Below are positions 35,342 through 42,920 of a DNA stretch of 64,000 nucleotides, piece after piece. A program made the translations under genes and the position numbers. A model generated the notes under the pieces. It was not told the DNA's origin and searched no databases. It saw nothing but the letters and a program-made list of their open reading frames with translations. This DNA comes from Halalkalicoccus jeotgali B3 (GTDB lineage Archaea > Halobacteriota > Halobacteria > Halobacteriales > Halalkalicoccaceae): contig NC_014297.1 in the NCBI RefSeq assembly GCF_000196895.1, positions 496,001 through 560,000 on the forward strand, given 5' to 3'. Position 1 is the first letter of the stretch. Each line of letters starts with the position of its first letter.

Positions 35342-35911
35342 ATGGATATCACTGACAGTCCCGACGACGCGTACATCGGCGACGAATCTCCACCGAATCT
35401 CGACGAATTGGAGTCGCCTGATGTACTGCTCAAGGGAGGTTCGATCCGCGAGCGACTCTTCGACGCCGTCACCGGCCTTCGAACCCCCACGAAGGTTTCC
35501 GACATCGCTGACCGTGCTGACTGTGACACCGAAACTGCCCGCAACTACATGAAGTGGTTCAACGAGATGGGACTGGTTCACTGTCACGATGGTCGCCCTG
35601 TCCGATACGAGCGCAACGACGCGTACTTCCAGTGGCGACGCATCGACCGCATCCGCGAGGACTACTCCGAACGAGAGATCGTCGAGGCGCTTTCAGACAC
35701 CATCGATCAGATAGAAAAGTACAGAGAACAATTCGACGCAGACGATCCTGACGCCGTCTCCCTCGTCGAAGCCAGTCAAGACATGGCAACCGAAGACGCG
35801 TGGAAAACACTCTCCGAGTGGAAAACGCTCGAACGAAGAGCGTCTCTCCTCGATGCGGCGCGGCGTGACCACCCAGCCTTCGGTAGCACCCCCGGTCACA
35901 TCGATGTCTGA
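35342..35911 (+). CDS. HTH protein, DUF7342-like (pair 1, antitoxin-like)
   Basis: 189 residues. An HTH (about 45-80: TPTKVSDIADRADCDTETARNYMKW) is followed by a wing and then a long charged helix region ending WKTLSEWKTLERRASLLDAAR. The same layout, including the W-x-x-L core, is seen in the protein at 36729-37268. The next gene overlaps its stop by 8 nt, as in co-expressed antitoxin-toxin pairs. The family resembles haloarchaeal DUF7342 proteins as I remember them. Function as an antitoxin is inference. Confidence 0.72.
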   Translation: MDITDSPDDAYIGDESPPNLDELESPDVLLKGGSIRERLFDAVTGLRTPTKVSDIADRADCDTETARNYMKWFNEMGLVHCHDGRPVRYERNDAYFQWRRIDRIREDYSEREIVEALSDTIDQIEKYREQFDADDPDAVSLVEASQDMATEDAWKTLSEWKTLERRASLLDAARRDHPAFGSTPGHIDV

Positions 35912-36340
35912 CAATTCGGCTGACCCGCCCAGTACCGGTCCCATCGATGCTGAAATTCTCGACCGGATTGCCGCGCACCTTTCCAGAAGCGCTCGCTTCG
36001 ACGACTCCAAGCACGCCCCGCGTATGCGCCGAACGCTGTCGTCGCGGATTATGACCTCGGGTACGTTCCTAGCGGGGTCACACGTGCGTCTCTTCGAATC
36101 CGATGGTTCGAGACCGACGACTTCAGCGTCCATTACGCCGAGCAATACCGGACGGGGTCCGCATGGGAGTGTCGTTGGGACCGCCACCCGAACGACCACA
36201 ACACTCGCGAGCACTTCCATCCGCTCCCGGATGCACCGACGCCAGGCGAGGATGAGGACTATCCAGACGAGTGGCGAGACGTAGTTGCCGCCGTACTTAC
36301 TCGTCTCGACGAACGGATCCAGGCGTTCTGGAACGAGTAG
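35904..36340 (+). pseudogene. Frameshifted partner of pair 1 (TumE-like His-rich protein)
   Basis: From ATG 35904 one frame gives MSDNSADPPSTGPIDAEIL... up to DDSK near 36011. Then an apparent 11-nt insertion (CACGCCCCGCG) shifts the frame, and the expected continuation YAPNAVVADYDLGYVP resumes in another frame and runs to TAG 36338-36340. Without the insertion it would encode about 140 residues with RIRWFETDDFSVHYAEQY and a conserved RHPNDHNTREHFHP motif, rich in His and Asp. This resembles TumE-like toxins or nucleases. The partner of the HTH protein upstream is therefore probably inactive. Confidence 0.65.
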
Positions 36341-36650
36341 GGCCCCAACGCGGACCCGTGGTGTCCGGTTCTACAAAACGGAGTCCAGCTGAAGATGACT
36401 CGGTTTAGGGGAAACCGTAGGTTGTCGCCGTCGGGAGTCGTGTCGATCGCCCACAGGATCCGTGACAATGCTTGTGACTCGCGTGTCGACAGGCTCTTTC
36501 GTTGAGTCTCTGTGTCGTGAGTCGTGTTCATAGCCGTTCACCGTATATAGATCCTAAATCGAGCCAGAGTAGTATGACATGAGTGCAGCACGTTCAAAGA
36601 AAATCTTCGTCTGGTACTCGCTCCACTACCGTACATATGACGCCGCGATA

Positions 36651-36670
36651 TTCACTTGACATCCTCCCCG
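36651..36670. mobile_element. Candidate IS200/IS605-type end remnant
   Basis: TTCACTTGACATCCTCCCCG resembles the end sequence seen at TnpB-type elements in haloarchaea (complement CGGGGAGGATGTCA). It lies alone in a non-coding stretch between the two HTH pairs. Only about 20 nt match my memory, so this is weak. Confidence 0.3.
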
Positions 36671-36728
36671 GTTGAATATTTGAATCGAGCCAAATTATTT
36701 GTATCGCGCGGTCCAAGCGTCAGTACAG

Positions 36729-37268
36729 ATGGCTGAATCGAAGCCAGAATCGTGGAGAGAGACGATGAGCGGCCGTGAGCGTGTTCGGCACGTCGTAGAA
36801 CTCCTCGAAGAGCCGACGCCAGTGCAGGAGATTGCAGACCGGGCGGACGTCTCGCGGACGACGGCCGACGATGAACTCCAGCGACTGGCGAGTGACGACT
36901 GGGTTACCGAAACGACTATCGATGGGACGAAAGCGTACGATCTGAACCCGGTGCGGATGCTCTTCGACGAGGTGACAGACCTGATCGAGGCGCATTCGCG
37001 TGACGAGTTAGAGAGTCAACTTGCCGAGCTTACGAAAGAACAGGACCAGCTGGCGACAGAATTCAACGTCGAGTCGCTTACCGAGTTCCGAGAGCAATTC
37101 GCTGCGGAGGAGTTCTCGGCTGAGGAGCTTCGTGAGCGCCGGAACGTGATCGCTACGTGGGAGTCACTCAACACCGAACGTGGGCTTGTGAAACACGCTC
37201 TCCAGTTATATGACGATGTCGTTGAACTCTCTTCACCGCGAACTGACTCTCCTTCGACGCTCGCCTGA
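36729..37268 (+). CDS. HTH protein, DUF7342-like (pair 2, antitoxin-like)
   Basis: 179 residues from the ATG at 36729 (MAESKPESW); an ATG ten codons upstream is less likely because AAATTATTTG, a TATA box 26-35 nt before 36729, fits a leaderless start. The HTH is at about 25-60 (TPVQEIADRADVSRTTADDEL), followed by a wing with 'IDGTKAYDLNP' and a long coiled region (about 85-160). Its stop shares a base with the next start (TGATG). Paralogous to the protein at 35342-35911. An antitoxin or regulatory role is inferred from arrangement only. Confidence 0.75.
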   Translation: MAESKPESWRETMSGRERVRHVVELLEEPTPVQEIADRADVSRTTADDELQRLASDDWVTETTIDGTKAYDLNPVRMLFDEVTDLIEAHSRDELESQLAELTKEQDQLATEFNVESLTEFREQFAAEEFSAEELRERRNVIATWESLNTERGLVKHALQLYDDVVELSSPRTDSPSTLA

Positions 37269-37777
37269 TGGTTGTCTTCCTTGCAAACCGGGCGAGTTTG
37301 CAGAGCAAGCGACTCCACGACCGAATCCGGAATAGACTCAGCGGTGAGTTCAACACCGTTCGTCGACGGCGTGCCGAACCGCGCGAAGCTGGCCCGTACC
37401 GGGTTGTCGCTGACGTTGATCCACGACAGTTTCTCAGCACCGACCGGTACCCAGCGACGACAGCTCGTATCGAGATTGGAGTTCAACTGCAGACCGGAGA
37501 GCCATACGAGTACTACTGGTTCAACTGGATCGAGCCGAAGCGAAGCCTGCTCGTCGGCTGGCATCAGGATGATACCTACGACGATCTCGGACCAGTTCAC
37601 CTGCAAGTGAACGATGGCTCAACAGCTGTGACTCATCACCCGGCCCAGTTCATCGATTCACACCCGCTCGACGTCGTTGCGCAGAGACTCGCAGCGCTTC
37701 CAGACGTAGTTGCAGCCGTCAAGTGGGAGAACGGCCGTCCTATTGGACTTGATACAGCTGCCTCTGTACTCGAGTAA
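37268..37777 (+). CDS. Intact partner of pair 2, possible toxin-like protein
   Basis: 169 residues beginning in the stop codon of the HTH gene. The layout parallels the broken partner of pair 1: a basic N-terminus, then strands with RIEIGVQLQTGEPYEYYWFNWI, then GWHQDDTYDDLGPVHLQV, where the pair-1 protein has RHPNDHNTREHFHP. His and Asp in a WH-x-D...H arrangement could form a nuclease-type or metal site. There is no membrane segment. Homology of the two partners is suggested by eye, not proved. Toxin activity is inference. Confidence 0.65.
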   Translation: MVVFLANRASLQSKRLHDRIRNRLSGEFNTVRRRRAEPREAGPYRVVADVDPRQFLSTDRYPATTARIEIGVQLQTGEPYEYYWFNWIEPKRSLLVGWHQDDTYDDLGPVHLQVNDGSTAVTHHPAQFIDSHPLDVVAQRLAALPDVVAAVKWENGRPIGLDTAASVLE

Positions 37778-38048
37778 TGTACTACCCGGTGTGTTCTGCG
37801 TCTCGATCGCTGAACGGGTCGCTATTATAACAGAAGCATGAACCGGGCCAGCGGGGAAGCGGTATGAAAGTCGCTCAATGAATCGATTGCGCTCATTGTG
37901 TGAAGTACTATCGATCAGCAGAATTGTGTCCATCGAGTGCTAGTATTCGAGTCGAACCTCGATTGTAGTGATGTTAATTATTTATAGTACTATATCCTCT
38001 CTTTATCGAGGCTAGCTGAAACAACTACTGGAGATTACTGATTTCGGG

Positions 38049-38450
38049 ATGAACACAGAAGAACGGGAACGCCGACAGCGAATCTGGAAACTCCTCACGT
38101 ATGAGGATCAGACATACACCGAAGTGGTTGAAACAGTCGCGGATGAATTCGAGGTGGATCCGGACACGGTAGAGGAGGACATCAAGAATATCGATAAGTG
38201 GCTATACAAACTGGATGTCTACCGCGACGTTCAGGGGATCTCCTTGCTTGCCGAACTTCGTGACAATCGCCGGCGACTACACCAGCTGGCAGAAATTCTC
38301 GACGAGCAAGGAGAATTCGCCGAGGAACGGAAGATCAGAGCAGAGATCAATCGGTCGATCAACATGGAGCGACATCTGGCCGATAGCACGCTTGCTGTGC
38401 GAAGGGTATCACTTGAAGACGAGGATCTACTTGACGAGATGGGACTGTGA
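38049..38450 (+). CDS. 133-aa HTH-like hypothetical protein
   Basis: 133 residues, highly charged and helical. Residues 8-48 (RRQRIWKLLTYEDQTYTEVVETVADEFEVDPDTVEEDI) look like a helix-turn-helix, then about 60-115 forms a long charged helix (LRDNRRRLHQLAEILDEQGEFAEERKIR). The arrangement resembles the small N-terminal DNA-binding components of phage packaging or partition systems, but no partner is near. No family was recognised. It is isolated in a region with decayed genes. Confidence 0.62.
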   Translation: MNTEERERRQRIWKLLTYEDQTYTEVVETVADEFEVDPDTVEEDIKNIDKWLYKLDVYRDVQGISLLAELRDNRRRLHQLAEILDEQGEFAEERKIRAEINRSINMERHLADSTLAVRRVSLEDEDLLDEMGL

Positions 38451-38635
38451 TAACTGTCCAACTGGATCCAGATGCACTACCAACGGTGTTGTAGTAAAGG
38501 TAAAACCCGATCGCGAGTCCGTGCTCTAATGTAATCGCGGTGGAATGTCGACAGTTCCTCTAGCTGATTCAGCTCATCTTCTAGGTAGTCCTGTGTCTAC
38601 TCTAGGCGTGTCGAATCGATCGACCCTCCCTCATC

Positions 38636-39184
38636 TCAACGGCTCCACGCGCTGACCACTCCGTCTCGCATCGTCTGAAGGCCGGGTCGACCCTGTCGCC
38701 ACCAGAGAATGACCACGACGAACCCGAGGATAAACTCAAAGGCCACCATCGATGTCAGGTCCAGCGAAAGGAAGTGTCCGATGATCGATCGATCTTGTTC
38801 AGGATACGGCGGTAGCGGCAGCAATGGCCAGACGAGAAAGGTAATAGAGGCAAACTCACCGCGGATTAGGGCTGGAAAGATGTCACCAGCGATGTGTGAA
38901 AAAGCACCGATCGCGAGCGGAATGTCCCACTTCCCGTCCCAGTCACGGGTAACGGCGGCTACGACGAGTACGAGCGGGACAAGAAAGAGCAGGGAATGGC
39001 CAAGCGAGCGTCCCGTGGGCAATATAGGCAGGGTCCACGCCAGCGGCTTGTCGATCAAGTCAGGAAGTTGTGTGCCGAACAGCAGCAGTATTATCGCCGG
39101 CCCGTCCGGTGGACGGTCATAGCGAACGCGTGTGTAGGCAGCATAGAGCAAATAGCCGACTGCAGCGTGTCCCCATGGCCACAT
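38636..39184 (-). CDS. YdjM-type membrane-bound metal-dependent hydrolase (intact copy)
   Basis: 182 residues. It has the YdjM/PF04307 pattern: MWPWGHAAVGYLL at the start, TQLPDLIDKPLAW, GRSLGHSLL and GAFSHIAGDIFP, with His and Asp placed to bind metal, and about five hydrophobic helices. Members are presumed hydrolases in the membrane, and one E. coli member is induced by SOS. Two degenerate copies exist at 14718-15256 and 32445-32680. This copy has no stop or frameshift. Cassette B begins about 170 bp away. Function in haloarchaea is unknown. Confidence 0.85.
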   Translation of the reverse strand: MWPWGHAAVGYLLYAAYTRVRYDRPPDGPAIILLLFGTQLPDLIDKPLAWTLPILPTGRSLGHSLLFLVPLVLVVAAVTRDWDGKWDIPLAIGAFSHIAGDIFPALIRGEFASITFLVWPLLPLPPYPEQDRSIIGHFLSLDLTSMVAFEFILGFVVVILWWRQGRPGLQTMRDGVVSAWSR

Positions 39185-39353
39185 TGGTTCCAGGTTCTTC
39201 GGCGAGGATCATGTATTCACTGATACTGGTTGTGATCATTACGCACACCATGTCTCTCTTTCTGGAATCCAGATCAAGCCTTCATCAGAAGACGCCACTG
39301 CAGAAGTTAGCATACGCTACGAAGCGTGAAACAGAAGACTCGATTTCTTGAGA

Positions 39354-39530
39354 GGACTACTTTCGTCGAAAGTAGTGAAAAAGAGGCCACGTCCACCTCT
39401 TGGCCTTCATGCGAAGCCCTGCGAGGTAATACACCCACCGCTATTCGACCGTTTATTCTAGACCACAGTACAAGACAAATAGCTATCTAGTACAAGGGCG
39501 GTGGAACAACGGGCTGAAAAACATCCATCT
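39354..39530. ncRNA. Conserved non-coding block downstream of cassette B
   Basis: The palindrome CTACTTTCGTCGAAAGTAG (39357-39375) is perfect around its central T, and the block then repeats the landmarks of the cassette A block in the same order: ATACACCCACCGCT (from 39429), CGACCGTTTA (from 39446), GGGCGGTGG (from about 39496) and ACGGGCTGAAA (from 39509). CCACCGC and GCGGTGG can pair. Sequence between the landmarks has diverged. The recurrence suggests a selected structure rather than drift. Confidence 0.45.
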
Positions 39531-40150
39531 CAGCGCACCTCGATCGCGTGCTCGCTACTTTCAACGACAGTGTCTTCTCCAGTTGCTTTCTCGCCGGTCT
39601 CGGCTCGGTAGACGTCCCAGAGTGCATCGGAAATCGCATCAGCAGTGGCAACCAATCGTTTGTTCGCACCTTCCTTCGTGCCACTCCCATCTTGGAGTTC
39701 GAAGGCGTCCCATTCGGTCGCGAGTGCCTGAAACGCGTCGCCGACCGTCTTGTGGGTAAAGTCGATTCCGAGTCCATGGCCCATCGTGATCATAGTGGGC
39801 ACGTCGACAGCACCACCCTCGCCGATCGGGTTCGTGGTCTGTTCGATCTGACGCAGTATTTCGGTACGCGCGAGGCGTTTGGCGCGCTCTTTCTTGGAAC
39901 CCTTTTGCTGGGTGCGCTGGGCACGCAGTTGGGCCCGGAGATGCTGAATCTCGGTTTCGAGCTCCTCAATTCGGTCAACGATTGCATCGACTTTCGTGAT
40001 AGGATCGGACTCAGTGGAGATATTACTCAACCCATGAAGGAGCCGGCGGATCGCGGCCATTTCAAGGGAGTCCGTCCTAAGCATCTCACGCTCGAGCCGT
40101 TCGAGACGGGCGTCGATGGGTTCGTCGGCCGACTCCTTAGAGCGTGGCAT
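39530..40150 (-). CDS. Cassette B gene 3: 206-aa coiled-coil protein of unknown function
   Basis: 206 residues, the same length as the cassette A protein and roughly 70% identical by eye. The charged coiled coil, the basic KKERAKRLART segment and the NPIGEGGAVDVP and MGHGLGIDFTHKTVGDAF core are all kept. Changes are mostly conservative and lie outside the core, as in two copies under selection. Its start overlaps the upstream gene by 14 nt, as in cassette A. Confidence 0.8.
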   Translation of the reverse strand: MPRSKESADEPIDARLERLEREMLRTDSLEMAAIRRLLHGLSNISTESDPITKVDAIVDRIEELETEIQHLRAQLRAQRTQQKGSKKERAKRLARTEILRQIEQTTNPIGEGGAVDVPTMITMGHGLGIDFTHKTVGDAFQALATEWDAFELQDGSGTKEGANKRLVATADAISDALWDVYRAETGEKATGEDTVVESSEHAIEVR

Positions 40151-40469
40151 AACCTTCCCCCGAGGCGCTCTTCGTAATTCGTTCAATACCGAGCAGTGTG
40201 AGAGAAGATTGCTGGGTCGCAGTGTCCATCAAACAGCCGAGTCGTCCCGTGACTAGTAGTTCAGTCGCTCCGAGCGTCGGCTCAGTAATGGTTGATAGAC
40301 AATCCCGACAGTAGAGGCGCGGGACGACCCACTCGTCATCGCCGGCATACCGGACTGCGTAGGCAGTGACTCGGTCGCCCTCGCGAAGCGTACTTTTACA
40401 GTACTGACAGCGCGTTTCAACGGTCGGGAAATCAGCGAAGAGCTGTTCAGCGGGTGCATTGATCAGCAT
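40137..40469 (-). CDS. Cassette B gene 2: 110-aa zinc-binding-like protein
   Basis: 110 residues from the ATG at 40469. RCQYCKSTLREGDRV and RLYCRDC align with the cassette A protein; one cysteine of the second cluster (CIYC in A) is RLYC here, so four cysteines remain. The rest (AYAVRYAGDDEW, TLGATELL, LTLLGIERI) is clearly homologous. Upstream and downstream overlaps are 7 and 14 nt, the same as in A. The loss of the extra cysteine indicates that the remaining four are the zinc ligands. Confidence 0.78.
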   Translation of the reverse strand: MLINAPAEQLFADFPTVETRCQYCKSTLREGDRVTAYAVRYAGDDEWVVPRLYCRDCLSTITEPTLGATELLVTGRLGCLMDTATQQSSLTLLGIERITKSASGEGYATL

Positions 40470-40675
40470 TCCTGGCACACCTCACAGTCAGGCGCGTGGA
40501 ATTCACTCCGGTAGAGATCCTGCTCGTAGATGGATTCACGAGAACACGATTGACAGCGCCAGTAGGTAGTCGCGTTCGAAATCGTTGGGGGTTCGTAGTG
40601 CGGACCGCTGATATACTGATTGGAGCTGGTTGGTGAGCCGATACTGTTTTCTGATGGTGAGTAGCTAGTGTTCAT
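40463..40675 (-). CDS. Cassette B gene 1: 70-aa Cys-rich protein
   Basis: 70 residues from the ATG at 40675. AGAGGAG about 8 nt before the start is a ribosome-binding site. WRCQSCSRES and FHAPDCEVCQEC preserve the cysteines of the cassette A homologue with one extra Cys. The start of the tail differs slightly (SSNQYISGPH). First gene of the three-gene unit, right after the leader element. Confidence 0.75.
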   Translation of the reverse strand: MNTSYSPSENSIGSPTSSNQYISGPHYEPPTISNATTYWRCQSCSRESIYEQDLYRSEFHAPDCEVCQEC

Positions 40676-40688
40676 TGCTTCTCCTCTA

Positions 40689-40749
40689 GAGAAGCGCGGT
40701 CGCGTGTCCAAGCACGCGGCCACAGGCCTTCTGTGGCGCTTCACGCTTC
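40689..40749 (-). ncRNA. Three-way-junction leader element of cassette B
   Basis: 61 nt upstream of the first gene. Outer stem AGAAGCG (40689-40695) with CGCTTCT (40743-40749); hairpin 1 CGCGTG (40700-40705) with CACGCG (40712-40717), loop 6 nt; hairpin 2 CCACAG (40719-40724) with CTGTGG (40730-40735), loop 5 nt. Compared with cassette A, hairpin 1 pairs 2 and 3 have swapped bases on both sides and kept pairing. GAAGCGC/GCGCTTC offers an alternative outer pairing. The 5' arm AGAAGCGCGGTC is identical in both copies. Confidence 0.6.
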
Positions 40750-40898
40750 TACCATCGGTTATACAGTGCTACTACTTCAATCTATTGCTGTTGTAAACTC
40801 TTATAGTCAGCAAACATTAGAAGCATACAAAGTAATAAGACTGCGAATCTGAGCACGAATAGTTACTATTGTGAATACTGATACTCAAGATAGAAAAG

Positions 40899-41144
40899 AT
40901 GGGCCTGTCCCCTACTGACCTCAACGATCTTGATAACGAAATATTAGATTGCCTTCAAGAGGGACGAGCGACGCCAACATTAATCAAACGCCTCTTAGAA
41001 CGAAAAGGCACCCGTGAAACAGTGAGCCGGCAATACGTAAACCAACGTCTTAAGCGGCTTACCGAGCACGGTCACATAGATAATATTCTTGACACGGGTG
41101 TCTATGAGCTAATAAATGATCCTCGTAATAGCGAAAATAATTAA
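40899..41144 (+). CDS. Cassette B regulator: PhiH1-repressor-like winged-helix protein
   Basis: 81 residues. LDNEILDCLQEG, then a recognition-type helix TVSRQYVNQRLKRLTEHG, and the ending YELINDPRN are typical of PhiH1-repressor-like proteins. It occupies the same divergent position relative to the three-gene unit as the cassette A regulator, but the two regulators are poorly similar outside the fold. That contrast may mean the two cassettes respond to different signals or avoid cross-talk. Confidence 0.76.
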   Translation: MGLSPTDLNDLDNEILDCLQEGRATPTLIKRLLERKGTRETVSRQYVNQRLKRLTEHGHIDNILDTGVYELINDPRNSENN

Positions 41145-41255
41145 GTAGAATGAGACTGGTCCTTCGATCAATTTCAATTATCCGCTTTTATGTATCGATT
41201 TGTTGGTAGTTAGGTGATTTCAATTGAGAACGCCAGCAGAAGGTATTTGAGAGGA

Positions 41256-42920
41256 TTAACAACCTTCTGTGGACCCACCCGGTGGGGTAACAATCACAAG
41301 TTGGTCATCGCCAGAACCACTCATGTACACCAAATTATTGTTCGCTTGCCAGTCAGCGTATTGGTTATCAGACAGCTGTTCAGGCGGAGCCGGATAGAAT
41401 TGAGCACCGACTGTTGTCCACGAATTTTCTGCAACTGTCGTACAAGCAGGTGGATTTCCACCCTGGAGCCAATTGTAAACCGGTTCTGTACCGGCGTTGT
41501 GTTCGGAACCATAGTAGTTACCTTCGATCCGAGTAATATGATCATCGCCAGTCCACGGTTCAGGGATGGTTGTCGAAGCGAACGTCGCTGTTGAGAATTC
41601 AGCCTCCGTTGTGGTACTTTGGTACGACAGTGCCTCAAGTCCGATGAATGCGATCGGTATTGTAGTGACTGCAACGAGGATCAGTGCGATCGGCAGGCCG
41701 ACTTTAATTGCCGTACCGAATGACTGTGGCCAGTCGTCCATATGATCGTATAGCACAAATGCTGCAATCACGGCCACGACGATTGTCCCGAAATGAACGA
41801 ACGTCTGTGTACGTCGTACGAGTATGTCGTATTGTGGTGATAATCCAGCAGTCAGACCGATCCCGATAAAGGCAAGCGGTGCCACTAAGAGAGCGAGAAT
41901 AAGTGGTCCTTGGTCTGATCGAACTACAACGGGGATCCCCCAAATCGTAAGAAGAACGAGCAGCAGCAGAGGTGCAACTAACGCAAGCAACAATGGTGGT
42001 GTCGTAGACAGACCGGGAAACACCGGCTGGATCGTATTCAAAGCAAGAACACCGAAACCGAACAGATTGACAGAAGCGATCGCTCCTCGGCTCAAAACCG
42101 GCTTTGCGGTTCGGATCCAGTATGCCAAACTAGCGATTACGATAATCCATGCAATTATCAAGGAGGGGTTAGATGTGATTACTCCAGAATTCTCTGGAGG
42201 AGCTCGTGCATAATACGATAGCAGATAGATCCAGAATCCAAATAGGACAATGGCTCCTGTAGTGAGGGGGAGTCGCGTCGGACGCTGAATAGCCCAGATA
42301 CTAACCAAGACTGTAAGTGTAACTGCAGCGATCATCGTACTGATATGGTGTGTCGCTGGCAACGCAAGCAGTAACACTCCTGCTGCACTGAGCCAAGACC
42401 AACGTGAAGACTCGAAGAACCGATGCAGACAGAGAATAACTAAGGGAATAAATAACAACCCGAGGACTTCATAGCTAACCGCTACGGTTCGTCGCAGATA
42501 GAGCCCTTCAGTCGCGAGGACGATCCCTGCAAGTGTACCAGCAACAAGTACACGTCGGGGGGGCCACCCGAATTCAATGCCGAACTTGCGTACAAGCCCC
42601 ATCGCGACCAAAGCAGGGATCGTTCCGATAACCGCAATGATCGGTTGAGCAAGCCAAATCGGCTGGATGTCAGTTATTTGGCTCAGGGTGACCAGGAGTA
42701 GTACAAAGACATAACGAGGTAACGCCATTGACCGATGGTCATCCGGACTCGGAACAGATCCTGCTGCCAACGAGTCACGAGCAATATCAGCAAAGACAAA
42801 CCCGTCCGGGTTGAATGGCAGGGGCGTCCAGTAGAGGGGTGAAAGTCTAATTGCTATGCCAATTGCGAGTACTGAAAGCACAGCAAGCGTATATCGCCAG
42901 TAGTCGCGATTATCTCTCAC
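41256..42920 (-). CDS. Multi-pass GT-C-type membrane glycosyltransferase-like protein
   Basis: 554 residues from the GTG at 42920. An ATG at 42953 is also in frame, but GGTGAG 8 nt before the GTG is a good Shine-Dalgarno site and the overlap with the permease stop is then 11 nt. About eleven hydrophobic helices and the first-loop segment FNPDGFVFADIARDSL, acidic and typical of GT-C enzymes that use polyprenyl-phosphate sugars, are followed by a soluble C-terminal domain with WLQGGNPPAC. It probably adds a sugar on the outer face. It is translationally coupled to the FtsX-like permease. Confidence 0.75.
   Translation of the reverse strand: MRDNRDYWRYTLAVLSVLAIGIAIRLSPLYWTPLPFNPDGFVFADIARDSLAAGSVPSPDDHRSMALPRYVFVLLLVTLSQITDIQPIWLAQPIIAVIGTIPALVAMGLVRKFGIEFGWPPRRVLVAGTLAGIVLATEGLYLRRTVAVSYEVLGLLFIPLVILCLHRFFESSRWSWLSAAGVLLLALPATHHISTMIAAVTLTVLVSIWAIQRPTRLPLTTGAIVLFGFWIYLLSYYARAPPENSGVITSNPSLIIAWIIVIASLAYWIRTAKPVLSRGAIASVNLFGFGVLALNTIQPVFPGLSTTPPLLLALVAPLLLLVLLTIWGIPVVVRSDQGPLILALLVAPLAFIGIGLTAGLSPQYDILVRRTQTFVHFGTIVVAVIAAFVLYDHMDDWPQSFGTAIKVGLPIALILVAVTTIPIAFIGLEALSYQSTTTEAEFSTATFASTTIPEPWTGDDHITRIEGNYYGSEHNAGTEPVYNWLQGGNPPACTTVAENSWTTVGAQFYPAPPEQLSDNQYADWQANNNLVYMSGSGDDQLVIVTPPGGSTEGC

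Noticed and set aside
36259-36531. Minus-strand 90-codon frame with a TATATA box before it
   Set aside because: The first about 45 residues look plausible, but it runs antisense through the frameshifted pair-1 partner, has a Ser/Arg-rich tail and lacks a recognised motif.
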